From: GCA-003244245 sp963822695
Lineage (GTDB): Bacteria; Actinomycetota; Actinomycetes; Mycobacteriales; Pseudonocardiaceae
Direction of reading: 5' to 3'
Assembly: GCA_963822695.1 (NCBI GenBank)
Contig: CAWGJH010000016.1
Span: 62,001 to 126,000, forward strand
Length of the DNA: 64,000 nucleotides
This document shows positions 53,367-61,663 of this stretch, in pieces. How positions within the stretch are numbered: position 1 is the first letter of the stretch; every line of letters starts with the position of its first letter. The position numbers were made by a program, and so were the translations under genes. The notes beneath the pieces were generated by a model. That model worked only from the letters and a program-made list of their open reading frames with translations. It had not been told where the DNA came from and did no database searches.

Positions 53367-53521
53367 ACTCACTCTCGAGTTCGTGAGCGCGCTCCCTTTC
53401 CTCAGAGCCTGTTGGTAAATGGTGTTGGTTGGGTTTGCCCGAGGTGACGGCGGGTAGCGATGTGGTCACGGTGGTGTGTCGTGCCGGGCATAGGGATGGG
53501 CTTCTGGTAGTCGAGGGGTAC
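53367..53521. other. Gap between pruA and the ISKra4-type element
   Basis: The segment GAGCCTGTTGGTAAATGGTG (53406-53425) resembles ends of IS256-like elements from memory, so a relic insertion end may be present. No other feature was recognised. Confidence 0.3.
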
Positions 53522-53552
53522 GAGACCGTTCGAATCTGGGGGAGATCATCTA
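53522..53552 (+). repeat. Left 31-bp inverted repeat
   Basis: Exact reverse complement of 55943-55973; probably the left terminal repeat of the ISKra4-type element. Confidence 0.85.
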
Positions 53553-53567
53553 CCTGAGAGGGGTCGG

Positions 53568-54986
53568 CTATGCGGCGAGCTCGACCGGGCCGCTGTGGTG
53601 GGTGAAGCCCGGATACCACCGCTTAAAGTGGGTGGCCAGGTCGTTGTTCAGTACCTGGGTACGAACGTGGAGGAAGAGCTGGGCCCCGGTCGGTGACCAG
53701 CGCATTTGCTGCTTTTTGACCATCCGCTTGGAGACCACTTGGTTCACCGTGGACTCCACGAACGCCGAGGAGATGACCTCCCCACAGCGGTGGCGCTCAC
53801 CGTAGTTGGGGATCCACGCGGTGTTGGCCCGGATGTATCCGGCGAACTCGGTCAGGTACTTGGCGAGCTTGCGTTGCGCTTCTCCCGGATTTTCGCTGTC
53901 AAGGTCGTCTTCGAGCCAGGACAGCACCCGCTCGGCGCGGAAGGTGTTGCCGTGCCACAGTAGCCACGTGAGCCGTTCCAACTCCTTGGCGACCTGATCC
54001 CGATCGACGCGGTCTTCCGTCTCGTCCTTCTCCGGGGTGGGCAGGGACTTGGTCGTGTTCATCATGACGGTCAGCCGCATGCTGATGTGGAACCAGTCCA
54101 GGTAGTGCTCCGCCATTAGTGGGTAGAGGTACAGGGGCAGGTGAGGGATGTCTTCGCCATCATCGGTGAGGAAGGTGATGGACTGGTTGGCCGCCATGCC
54201 CTGGGCGCAGAGGACCTCGAACAGGCGCCGCCGGGGCTTGGTCTCGATCTTCTGGACGAACGCGAAGCACTTCGCCTCGCCGTCGGTGGGCATGCTCTTG
54301 CCCGCGATCACTTCGAACCAGCCGTCGTTGCGTGAGGTCTGGGTGGCGGAGTGGACATAGCCGCCGTCCAGCCCCACGGTCAGTGGCATGCCGGGGCGGG
54401 GCAGTGCGTCCCAGTCCCGTGGGCAGCCCCCTACCCCCGCGGTGTCTTCCGCCCCGAGTTCGGCTTCCAGTCGGGTGGCGAGTTGGTGGAGTTGCGCGCG
54501 GACCCCCGAGGGATGCAGCCTCCGCCCGAGCGGGAGGACTTCCCCCAGCAGGGCACCGGCCTGCGCGTAGGACATCACGGCGGCGAACCGGGCCTGCAGG
54601 TAGACCAGTTCGGGGGTGGTGTGCTCGGCCGGGGCTGTGGCCAGAGGGCTGAAGGAGGTGCTCGCGCCGCTGTGGCACGGGCAGCTGATCCAGCGGGGAC
54701 TGTCAACATCGATCGTTCCGAACAGAGTCCGCAGGGTGATCTTCTTGGTGTCCTTGTGTCGATAGGCCCGACCGCAGTGCGCACAGCGGCGGCGCTGGGC
54801 CAGGGCTTCGGAGATCTGCGTGGGGACCAGCACTTCCTGCAGGGCGGTGAGCAGCTCGTGGGCTTCGGCCAGATGGAGGCCGACCAGGTCAGGGCCCAGG
54901 GCTTCGCGCGTGAGGGTGAACACCTCACGGACCACGGGTTCGGTGTGCTCGGGGGTGTCCACGTTGACCTGCACGGTGATCCTCAC
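53568..54986 (-). CDS. ISKra4-family transposase
   Basis: A 472-residue transposase of the ISKra4 type. A zinc-binding pair CAHCGRAYRHKDTKKI and CPCHSG lies near residues 70-105; the DDE-type region contains TVGLDGGYVHSAT (Asp), ITFLTDDGEDIPHL (Asp) and GEVISSAFVESTVNQVV (Glu). It is full length and undamaged, so it may be active. ATG 54986 overlaps the companion gene's stop by 4 bp. Confidence 0.88.
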   Translation of the reverse strand: MRITVQVNVDTPEHTEPVVREVFTLTREALGPDLVGLHLAEAHELLTALQEVLVPTQISEALAQRRRCAHCGRAYRHKDTKKITLRTLFGTIDVDSPRWISCPCHSGASTSFSPLATAPAEHTTPELVYLQARFAAVMSYAQAGALLGEVLPLGRRLHPSGVRAQLHQLATRLEAELGAEDTAGVGGCPRDWDALPRPGMPLTVGLDGGYVHSATQTSRNDGWFEVIAGKSMPTDGEAKCFAFVQKIETKPRRRLFEVLCAQGMAANQSITFLTDDGEDIPHLPLYLYPLMAEHYLDWFHISMRLTVMMNTTKSLPTPEKDETEDRVDRDQVAKELERLTWLLWHGNTFRAERVLSWLEDDLDSENPGEAQRKLAKYLTEFAGYIRANTAWIPNYGERHRCGEVISSAFVESTVNQVVSKRMVKKQQMRWSPTGAQLFLHVRTQVLNNDLATHFKRWYPGFTHHSGPVELAA

Positions 54987-55654
54987 AGCTGCGCCCCCGT
55001 CGTCGGATGCTCGGCCAAGCCACGGTTGACCGCGGCCCGGTCGAAGCGGTCAATCCCGCTCCAATACAGCAGATCCGGCAGCTCCTCCACGGCCTCGCCC
55101 AGGACCTCGCGCACTGTGCTGTCGGGCGGCGCGTCCAGCAGGAGCGTGGTGAGCTCGGCCATGCGCACGGTGGTGGCCCACAGCGAGTGCTCCTGGCGCA
55201 GGGCCGGGAACGCCCTGGGGCCACCGCAGTCCTCGGGGGGCGCGGAGCGCGCCCCAGCACCGCACCACGGATACCGACGCCTCGCCCGGGGCGCTTCGAT
55301 CGCCTGAATTCGCAAGTCATGGCGCCAACACTTGAGATTGGCGAAGAAGCCGTAGGTATAGGCGAACCGTTCCCGCTCCCGCAGCCCGAGATCGACCAGG
55401 CGGACCTGATAGGGGTCGTTGTCGAAGATCATGCCGCCCTCGTAGCAGATGCCGTACTCCTTGCCGTGCACAGTGAACCGGTGCAGGTGCTGCCCGCTCC
55501 AGCCGAAGGCGACTTGGAGGACCTCGTGTAGACCGGCGATGGTGATCGAGTCGGGGACTTCCAGCTGACGCCAGATCATCGGGCTGATCCCGGCCAGCAC
55601 CACCCGCAACCGGTAGATCGATCCGGGCGGCTCCGCCACCGGCGTCTGGGCCAT
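54983..55654 (-). CDS. Plasmid pRiA4b ORF-3-like companion protein
   Basis: A 223-residue protein beginning with the pRiA4b ORF-3 domain: IYRLRVVLAGISPMIWRQLE, IAGLHEVLQVAFGWSG and HLHRF. The family is often encoded beside transposases. The C-terminal 100 residues contain an AELTTLLLDAPPDSTVREVL stretch. ATG 55654 is preferred; it is coupled to the transposase gene by a 4-bp overlap. Function in transposition unknown. Confidence 0.8.
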   Translation of the reverse strand: MAQTPVAEPPGSIYRLRVVLAGISPMIWRQLEVPDSITIAGLHEVLQVAFGWSGQHLHRFTVHGKEYGICYEGGMIFDNDPYQVRLVDLGLRERERFAYTYGFFANLKCWRHDLRIQAIEAPRARRRYPWCGAGARSAPPEDCGGPRAFPALRQEHSLWATTVRMAELTTLLLDAPPDSTVREVLGEAVEELPDLLYWSGIDRFDRAAVNRGLAEHPTTGAQL

Positions 55655-55679
55655 TGGCACCCCTTCTGTCAGGTCCTTC

Positions 55680-55949
55680 GTCGGTGACCCGCTGGGGTAT
55701 GCCTCCGCCCGAGCGCTGTGGGCCAAGTACCGGGCGACAGCGGAGGTTACCGCCACAATCCACCAGCTCAGGCACGTGCACACCTCCGAGCTGGTCAACG
55801 CTGGGGTGTCCCTGGAGACGATTCACCCTCGACTCGGTCATACCAACGCCCAAACAGTTCAGCGGTATGCCGAGCAAAAGGACGCCACCGCGGATGCGGA
55901 GATCCGCTCCTGGCGACGCGGAGCGATCACCGGGCTCTCAAATAGATGA
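55680..55949 (+). pseudogene. Tyrosine recombinase C-terminal fragment
   Basis: About 89 residues: TIHQLRHVHTSELVNAGVSL (HxLRH), HPRLGHTNAQTVQRYAEQ (LGHT and the catalytic Tyr). Only the last part of a phage-type integrase catalytic domain is present, and it runs into the right inverted repeat. It lies within the ISKra4-type element boundaries but on the opposite strand. Confidence 0.8.
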
Positions 55950-55973
55950 TCTCCCCCAGATTCGAACGGTCTC
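55943..55973 (-). repeat. Right 31-bp inverted repeat
   Basis: Exact reverse complement of 53522-53552; overlaps the last codons of the recombinase fragment. Confidence 0.85.
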
Positions 55974-55977
55974 CAAC

Positions 55978-56184
55978 ATGGCAGCGTTGGCGCTGTTCAT
56001 CATCAGTTTCTTCACCTACTACCGGTACTGGAACAGTCCCACTGTGGGGGCAACCGCCGGCATCGTGCTGACCGCGCTTGGCGTGGCGCTGACCGTCGCA
56101 GCAGGCTTCCAAGGCTGGATCCTGATCCAGAAGCACCACGTCGGCGTCCAACTGACACCCGACCAGCAGCGCATAGACCCGTGA
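55978..56184 (+). pseudogene. C-terminal part of a DUF2231-like membrane protein
   Basis: A 68-residue frame with two hydrophobic helices (VGATAGIVLTALGVALTVAA, GWILIQKHHVGVQL), like the end of DUF2231 membrane proteins. ATG 55978 lies 4 bp after the right inverted repeat, so the N-terminal part was probably removed by the ISKra4-type insertion. The gene ends inside a large palindrome with D-P-stop codons. Confidence 0.5.
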
Positions 56185-56226
56185 GTGCGTAACAGTGTTC
56201 GAACACTGTTACGCACTCACGGGTCT
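56175..56226. terminator. 52-bp perfect palindrome between convergent gene ends
   Basis: Arms 56175-56200 and 56201-56226 are perfect complements (AGACCCGTGAGTGCGTAACA plus GTGTTC), with no spacer. It contains the stop codons of both the DUF2231-like fragment and rsgA, each preceded by Asp-Pro codons. A bidirectional terminator is likely. Confidence 0.9.
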
Positions 56227-57092
56227 GCGAGCGCAGCGAGCAGACCCCGGACGGACATTGCTCGGCGATAGGGTGCGCCGTCGAGCTCGTCCAGCGCGCA
56301 TTCCGGGTCGGCGGGTGGGCCGAGGTGGGTGCAGCCTCGGGGGCAGTTCGCGATCGCCTCGGCCAGGTCGCCGAAGGCGCGGACGACATCGTCGGGCGTC
56401 ACGTGCGCCAGCCCGAAGGAGCGGATGCCCGGGGTGTCCACCGCCCACCCGCCGCCCGGGAGCGGCAGCGCCACGGCGGAGCTGGAGGTGTGCCGGCCCT
56501 TGCCCACTCCACTGACCGCCCCCGTCGTGCGGAAGGCGTCCGGCACGAGCCGGTTCACCAGCGTCGACTTGCCCACTCCGGAATGCCCGACCAGCACCGA
56601 GATCCGACCCGCCAGCCGCGCTCGCACCGCGTCCAGCCCGATCTCCGGGGCGGTGACCAGCACCGGGAGCTCCAGCGCGGCGTAGCGTTCCCGCACGGCG
56701 TCCGGCGTGGCGAGATCCCGCTTGGTCAGGCAGAGCACCGGTTCCAGGCCCCCGGCGTACCCAGCCACCAGGCACCGGTCGATCAGCCCGGTACGCGGTG
56801 GGGGGTCGGCCAGCGAGGCCACGATGAGCAGTTGCTCGGCGTTGGCCACCACGATCCGCTCGTAGGGGTCGCTGTCGTCGGCGGTGCGGCGCAGCACGCT
56901 GGAGCGCTCCTCGACCCGGACGATTCGGGCCAGCCCATCCGGCGCGCCGCTGACCTCACCGACCAGCCCGACCCGGTCGCCCACCACCACCGGGGTGCGC
57001 CCGAGCTCGCGGGCCCGCATCGCGGTCACCCGGACGGTCGGGTCACCGTCGGGTGCGCAGGTCCACCGGCCGCGGTCCACCGCTACCACCAT
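56217..57092 (-). CDS. rsgA: Ribosome small subunit-dependent GTPase RsgA
   Basis: A circularly permuted GTPase in 30S maturation. Motif order G4-G1-G2-G3 is visible: LTKRDL, GHSGVGKSTLVN, GKGRHTSS and DTPGIRSFG, followed by the zinc motif NCPRGCTHLGPPADPEC. ATG 57092 gives 291 residues. The frame continues upstream without a stop, and YGLDESDVRVRPGRHGSRPR and RPEHADATG look like the true N-terminus of actinobacterial RsgA, but no ATG, GTG or TTG exists there. CTG at 57236, overlapping the aroA stop as CTGA, is a possible start (339 residues). Confidence 0.9.
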   Translation of the reverse strand: MVVAVDRGRWTCAPDGDPTVRVTAMRARELGRTPVVVGDRVGLVGEVSGAPDGLARIVRVEERSSVLRRTADDSDPYERIVVANAEQLLIVASLADPPPRTGLIDRCLVAGYAGGLEPVLCLTKRDLATPDAVRERYAALELPVLVTAPEIGLDAVRARLAGRISVLVGHSGVGKSTLVNRLVPDAFRTTGAVSGVGKGRHTSSSAVALPLPGGGWAVDTPGIRSFGLAHVTPDDVVRAFGDLAEAIANCPRGCTHLGPPADPECALDELDGAPYRRAMSVRGLLAALADP

Positions 57093-57232
57093 CGCGCCGG
57101 TCGCGTCGGCGTGTTCGGGGCGGCGCTTGGTGCGGGGGCGGGAACCGTGCCGCCCCGGCCGGACCCGGACGTCGGATTCGTCGAGGCCGTAACCACTGCG
57201 CCCCCTATTAGGTGAGGCGCCGCCGGGCCGGT

Positions 57233-58539
57233 TCAGCCGGCACCACCGGCCAGCATCGCCGACCAGCTCGCCGGGAACTCCGGCATCGTCTTGGTCGTCG
57301 CGGCAATGTCATCGACAGCGATTCCCGGCACCACCAGGCCCAGGATCGCGCCTGCGGTAGCCATCCGGTGATCGGCGTAGGCGCCCCAGGGGCGGCCGGG
57401 ATCCCCGCGCAACGGCCGGGGGTGGATCTCCAGACCGTCGGGGGTCTCCCGGACGTCGCCGCCCAGTGCCCCGATCTCGGTGGCCAGTGCGGCCAGCCGG
57501 TCGGTCTCGTGCCCGCGCAGGTGGGCGATCCCGCGCAGCCGCGACGGCCCACTGGCCAGCGCCGCCAGCGCCACCACCGTCGGGGTGAGCTCCCCGACAT
57601 CGTGCAGGTCGGCATCCACCCCATCGAGCCGAGGAGGACCCGAGACGGTCAGCCCGCGCTCGTGCAGCTCCACCGCGCACCCCATCTGGGCCAGCAACGG
57701 GCGGATCGCGTCGCCGGCCTGGGTGGTGCGCTGCGGCCAGCCCGGCACGGTGACCTGTCCAGCGGTGATCGCGGCGGCGGCCAGGAACACCGTCGCGTTG
57801 GACAGGTCCGGCTCGACGTCGTGGTCGCCGCCCGCGATCGGGCCAGGCGCCACCGTCCACCACGTCGCGCCGTCGGTGTCCACCTCGACTCCCCGGTCAG
57901 CCAGCATCTGCACGGTCATCTCGATATGGGGCCGGGAGGGGACCGGCGGGCCGTCGTGATGAACCGTGATGCCCCCGTCATACCCGGCTGCGGACAGCAG
58001 CAGACCCGAGACGAACTGCGAGGAACCCGACGCATCGATCCGCACCGTGCCGCCTGGCCGGCCGCGCACGCCGTGCAGCACGAACGGCAACGCATCTCCC
58101 TGCACCCGGCAACCCAGCGCACGCAGCGCGCCCAGCACCGCGCTCATCGGTCGCTGCCGGGCCCGCTCGTCGCCGTCGAAGCGAACCGGGCCCTGCGCCA
58201 ACGCGGCCAGCGGTGGCACGAAGCGCATCACGGTGCCGGCCAGCCCGCAGTCCACCGTGGCCTCGGCGCGCAGCCCGCCGTGCGCGGCCACGTCCAGCTC
58301 GTCGGTGTCCAATTGTTGGGGCGGCTGGTCACCGGCACTCCCAAGGCGCGCAGCGCACCGACCATGAGATCAGTGTCCCGGCTGCGCAGCGCACCCCGGA
58401 CGGTGCCGCCGGTGCCGGCCAGCGCGGCCAGCAGCAGCGCCCGGTTAGTGATCGACTTCGATCCCGGCACGGTGACGGTGGCTCGCACCGGTCCGGGCGC
58501 CAGCGGCGCGACCCACGGCAGCTGGGTGGAGGTCGTCAT
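57233..58539 (-). pseudogene. aroA: aroA (5-enolpyruvylshikimate-3-phosphate synthase) with a frameshift
   Basis: The EPSP synthase of the shikimate pathway in two frames. The first 75 residues (ATG 58539; ATVTVPGSKSITNRALLLAA and TDLMVGALRALGV) are in one frame, and the rest from QQLDTDELDVAAHGGLRAEA to EFPASWSAMLAGGAG in another. The break is at the CCCC run of 58316-58321: one extra C would restore the frame. The C-terminal frame has all later motifs (DCGLAGTVMRFVPPL, GSSQFVSGLLLSAAGYDGG, RGHETDRLAALATEI). Since aroA is needed for aromatic amino acids, either a base-call error, a second aroA or auxotrophy is implied. Confidence 0.88.
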
Positions 58540-58619
58540 GTCGTCATCATTGCGTACCCGGCTTGGGTAACCGGCCATTGCGTCAGGGCATTGCATCAGG
58601 GGCATGCCACGATGTCCCC

Positions 58620-59411
58620 ATGTGCGGCAGGTACGCCTTGACCAGGAATCCCGCGACGCTGGCCGTCGAGTTCGACGCTGTCGATGGGACCGACGGTGCG
58701 GCGCCCGGGGCGCGCTACAACATCGCGCCGACCACACCGGTGCTCTCGGTCGTGACCCGGCATCCGCGCGATCCGCAGGGAATCCCTGACCAGGATCGGA
58801 CGGTGCGCAGTATCCGGGTGATGCGCTGGGGACTGGTGCCGTACTGGGCCAAGGACCCGGGGGCCGGATCCCGGCTGATCAATGCTCGGGCCGAGACTGC
58901 GGCCAGCAAGCCCGCGTTCCGTGATGCGGTGGCCCGGCGGCGCTGCCTGCTACCGGCTGATGGCTGGTACGAGTGGCAGCGTGCCACCGGCCGAGTCGGC
59001 AATCCGGTCAGAGGCACCCACAAGCAGCCCTTCTTCATCACCCCGGCGGACGGCTCCGGGCTCGCCATGGCCGGGTTGTGGTCAACCTGGCGGTCCCCGG
59101 ACACCACCGTGCCCCCCTTGGTGACCTGCGCGGTGCTCACCACCGACGCGGTGGGTCCGCTCGCCGAGATCCACGACCGGATGCCGCTGATCCTGCCTGC
59201 CCAGGCCTGGCAGGCCTGGCTGGATCTGGACTGTGCCGATCCCAGCGAGCTGCTCGTACCGCCGCCCGAGCAGCTGGTGCACGCACTGGAGCTGCGGCCG
59301 GTCTCCACCGCAGTGAACAATGTTCGGCACAACGGTCCTGAGCTGGTCGAACGGGTCGAGCCGGCGTTGGACGGTGGGACCGTCGATCAGGCGTTGGACG
59401 GGATGTGGTGA
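58620..59411 (+). CDS. SOS response-associated peptidase (HMCES/YedK family)
   Basis: A 263-residue SRAP-domain protein that crosslinks to abasic sites in single-stranded DNA. The catalytic Cys2 follows the initiator Met in MCGRYALT; other signature residues are NARAETAASKPAF, DGWYEWQ (Glu) and EIHDRMPLIL (His). ATG 58620 must be the start because the Cys must become N-terminal. It is divergent from aroA with 80 bp between. Confidence 0.92.
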   Translation: MCGRYALTRNPATLAVEFDAVDGTDGAAPGARYNIAPTTPVLSVVTRHPRDPQGIPDQDRTVRSIRVMRWGLVPYWAKDPGAGSRLINARAETAASKPAFRDAVARRRCLLPADGWYEWQRATGRVGNPVRGTHKQPFFITPADGSGLAMAGLWSTWRSPDTTVPPLVTCAVLTTDAVGPLAEIHDRMPLILPAQAWQAWLDLDCADPSELLVPPPEQLVHALELRPVSTAVNNVRHNGPELVERVEPALDGGTVDQALDGMW

Positions 59412-60034
59412 CCGAACTGATCATCCCGACGCCACACGGCCCAGCCAAGGCGCAGCTGCACTGCAGCCCGCAGGCCAGCGCGGAGCTGCTGATCGGGCGC
59501 AGCACCGCGCTACTCCTCGGGCACGGTGCCGGTGGCTCCATCAGCGCTCCCGACCTGGTGGCCACCACCGAGGTGGCGACGGCGAGCGGGATGCACGTGG
59601 CGCTGGTCACGCAGCCCTACCGGGTCGCGGGCCGGCGTGCGCCGGCCCCTGCCCGGCAGCTGGACGAGACGTGGCTGGCCGTCGCCAGGCACCTGGCCGA
59701 CGGTGTGTTCGCCGGCCTGGCGCTGATCTTCGGGGGGCGTTCCTCCGGGGCCAGGGTGGCCTGCCGTACAGCGGCGGCGGGGGGCGCCGTGGCGGTGCTG
59801 TGCCTGGCCTTCCCCGTGCATCCACCAGGGCGGCCGGATCGCAGTCGGATGGATGAGCTGGACGGGGTGGACGTGCCAGTGCTTGTCGTGCAGGGCGAGC
59901 GGGATCCCCTCGGCTGCCCTGAGCCCGCCGCCGGACGCGAGGTCGTGCTGCTGCCCGGCGACCACTCGCTCAAGACAGACCCCGCAGCGGTGGGCCGCGC
60001 GGTGGCGCAGTGGCTTCGGCTCCTGAGTGCGTAA
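59408..60034 (+). CDS. Alpha/beta hydrolase of the KANL3/Tex30 type
   Basis: A 208-residue alpha/beta hydrolase. LLLGHGAGGSISAPDL near the N-terminus is the oxyanion region; the nucleophile elbow is FGGRSSGARVA (G-x-S-x-G), with VQGERDPLG (Asp) and LPGDHSLK (His). GTG 59408 overlaps the SRAP stop by 4 bp. The substrate is unknown. It precedes the sigma-R-type promoter of sigR. Confidence 0.82.
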   Translation: MTELIIPTPHGPAKAQLHCSPQASAELLIGRSTALLLGHGAGGSISAPDLVATTEVATASGMHVALVTQPYRVAGRRAPAPARQLDETWLAVARHLADGVFAGLALIFGGRSSGARVACRTAAAGGAVAVLCLAFPVHPPGRPDRSRMDELDGVDVPVLVVQGERDPLGCPEPAAGREVVLLPGDHSLKTDPAAVGRAVAQWLRLLSA

Positions 60035-60040
60035 CGACAC

Positions 60041-60066
60041 GGAATGCGGGCGCCGTGCGGGGCGTT
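60041..60066 (+). promoter_or_regulatory. Sigma-R-type promoter upstream of sigR
   Basis: GGAAT at 60041-60045 and GTT at 60064-60066 are 18 bp apart, the known SigR/SigH consensus spacing. It lies 250 bp before the preferred sigR start, right after the hydrolase gene. Autoregulation of sigR from such a promoter is known in Streptomyces (sigR p2) and mycobacteria. Confidence 0.7.
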
Positions 60067-60130
60067 GATCGGGCCGTGGCACCGACAGTCCAACAACCCC
60101 GCCACCGACTCCAAGACCAGGTGGCGCGAC

Positions 60131-60175
60131 CGCTCAGACCTACTTCGTTCAGACCCACTTCGCGCAGCCCCAATT
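60131..60175. repeat. 15-bp tandem repeat, three copies
   Basis: CGCTCAGACCTACTT, CGTTCAGACCCACTT and CGCGCAGCCCCAATT at 60131, 60146 and 60161, in the leader of sigR. Confidence 0.85.
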
Positions 60176-60318
60176 TGTCGAGCCGAGCGCCTGGTTGGCG
60201 CGTACGCTCGACCACCAATGCACACGTGGGCATGGGGGTGGTCGGAGTGATGTCAGCCGACAGTGCCAAGCCCAGCCAGTCCGAATTGAGCCTCAACAGG
60301 ATCCCCGAAAGGACAATC

Positions 60319-60987
60319 GTGCCAGGCGGCCCTAGCGCGACGGCTGAAGAGCTGCCGCCGCCGAGCAGTGCCGACGACCGAGTCTCCGAGGAGCAGGCTC
60401 TCCAGGAGACGCCGGAGCAGCGCACCGCGCGCTTCGAGCGTGACGCCATGCCCTTGCTTGACCAGCTCTACGCGGCGGCGCTGCGGATGACCCGCAACCC
60501 GGCCGATGCTGAGGACCTCGTGCAGGAGACCTACCTCAAGGCCTACGGCGCCTTCGAGTCCTTCCGCGCGGGGACCAACCTGAGGGCATGGCTGTACCGC
60601 ATCCTCACCAACACCTACATCAACGGGTACCGCAAGCGGCAGCGTCAGCCGGTGGAGCAACCTTCTGAAGAGATCACTGACTGGCAGCTTGCCCAGGCCG
60701 CGCAACACACCTCGTTGGGTTTGCGGTCGGCGGAGATGGACGCGCTGGACCGGCTGCCCGACTCCGACGTCAAGGATGCCCTGAGTCAACTGGCGGAGGA
60801 CTTCCGGATGGCCGTCTACCTGGCCGACGTCGAGGGCTTCGCGTACAAGGAGATCGCCGAGATCATGGGTACCCCGATCGGGACTGTGATGTCGCGGCTA
60901 CACCGGGGGCGCAAGCAGCTGCGCGACATGCTCACCGGGGTGGCCCGCGAGCGGGGCTTCCTGCGCAATGCGGAGGTCGCGTCATGA
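60319..60987 (+). CDS. sigR: ECF sigma factor SigR/SigH
   Basis: A 222-residue ECF sigma factor for thiol-oxidative stress. Region 2 reads LLDQLYAAALRMTRNPADAE and TYLKAYGAFESFRAGTNLRA; region 4 contains FRMAVYLADVEGFAYKEIAE and GTVMSRLHRGRKQL. GTG 60319 is preferred for its GAAAGGA site; ATG 60250 would add 23 residues, similar to the longer, unstable SigR isoform known in Streptomyces. Coupled to rsrA by overlap. Confidence 0.93.
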   Translation: MPGGPSATAEELPPPSSADDRVSEEQALQETPEQRTARFERDAMPLLDQLYAAALRMTRNPADAEDLVQETYLKAYGAFESFRAGTNLRAWLYRILTNTYINGYRKRQRQPVEQPSEEITDWQLAQAAQHTSLGLRSAEMDALDRLPDSDVKDALSQLAEDFRMAVYLADVEGFAYKEIAEIMGTPIGTVMSRLHRGRKQLRDMLTGVARERGFLRNAEVAS

Positions 60988-61361
60988 GTTGTGGAGATCC
61001 GCACGACACCGACTGCCGCGAGGTGCTCGCTGAGCTGTGGCTTTTTCTGGACAACGAGTGCAACCACGAGCGGCGTGAGCTGTTGCGGCGCCATCTGGAG
61101 GACTGTGGGTCATGTCTGGAGGAATTCGGTCTCGAGGAGCATCTCAAGGCGTTGCTGGCTCGTAAGTGCGGCGGTGACCACGCGCCCGACGCGCTCAAGC
61201 AAAGGTTGCGCCAGTCGATCCGCGAGATCATGATGCGCCAAGCCGTCCTCGGTGCGGAGGTGGCGCTCAGGCAGGGGGACGACGGCACCATCGTGGAGGT
61301 GTCGGCCAGCGTCGAAAGCCACGCCTGGCTCTCCACCGAGAGCCGAGCTCAGCCACGTTAA
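60984..61361 (+). CDS. rsrA: Anti-sigma factor RsrA (zinc-binding, ZAS family)
   Basis: A 125-residue zinc anti-sigma factor. The redox motif is HLEDCGSC (His-x3-Cys-x2-Cys), with a further Cys in DTDCREVL near the N-terminus. Oxidation releases SigR in relatives. ATG 60984 overlaps the sigR stop (ATGA). The C-terminal 60 residues are helical. It ends just before a strong terminator. Confidence 0.92.
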   Translation: MSCGDPHDTDCREVLAELWLFLDNECNHERRELLRRHLEDCGSCLEEFGLEEHLKALLARKCGGDHAPDALKQRLRQSIREIMMRQAVLGAEVALRQGDDGTIVEVSASVESHAWLSTESRAQPR

Positions 61362-61388
61362 GCTTACGTGGGCTGAGTTCAGCTGTGC

Positions 61389-61424
61389 CCACGGGGCCCG
61401 TCAGCGTGCTGACGGGCCCCGTGG
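61389..61424. terminator. Hairpin terminator after rsrA
   Basis: 17-bp perfect arms (CCACGGGGCCCGTCAGC at 61389-61405 and its complement at 61408-61424) with two unpaired bases. It lies 28 bp after the rsrA stop and 5 bp after the end of the convergent bL37 gene. Confidence 0.88.
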
Positions 61425-61428
61425 TGCC

Positions 61429-61503
61429 TCAGGTGTTCGGACGCTTACCGTGGTTGGCGGCGTTCTTTTTCCGGTCACGCTTCTTGCGGCCTCGCTTGGA
61501 CAC
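61429..61503 (-). CDS. Ribosomal protein bL37
   Basis: A 24-residue basic protein: SKRGRKKRDRKKNAAN followed by HGKRPNT. It matches the tiny 50S protein bL37 described in mycobacterial ribosomes. GTG 61503 start, stop at 61429; a GAGGGA site lies 7-12 bp upstream. Too short for standard ORF cut-offs. It lies between rsrA and the biotin protein, on the opposite strand, as in mycobacteria. Confidence 0.85.
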   Translation of the reverse strand: MSKRGRKKRDRKKNAANHGKRPNT

Positions 61504-61663
61504 GGCGTCTTTCCCTCTCTGGGTCGATTGATCTTGGACGACTCATTGGTGGTCGTGGGCGAGTGTGTCACGGTGCGAGATGACTGTGCCGATCGCCGGC
61601 CGCACCGCGGCCGCCGCGCACCGTGGTTGGATAACAGGGCCGAGCGTCGAGAGAGGGCGATCC

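Larger units (their letters stand above)
53522..55973. mobile_element. ISKra4-type element bounded by 31-bp inverted repeats
   Basis: The 31-bp sequence starting GAGACCGTTCGAATCTGGGG at 53522-53552 occurs as an exact inverted copy at 55943-55973. Inside are a transposase gene and a pRiA4b-type companion on the minus strand, and a tyrosine-recombinase fragment on the plus strand. The left repeat is 16 bp from the transposase stop. The element interrupts a DUF2231-like gene on the right. Target duplications were not seen. Confidence 0.7.

Noticed and set aside
53522..53552. tRNA 3' end acting as an att site, because of the TTCGAAT stretch
   Set aside because: The arms around TTCGAAT do not pair as a T-stem, and no tRNA body is upstream. 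The sequence is better explained as a terminal inverted repeat.
57212..58570. 452-residue plus-strand frame opposite aroA
   Set aside because: Shadow frame. aroA motifs on the minus strand are clear in spite of the frameshift.
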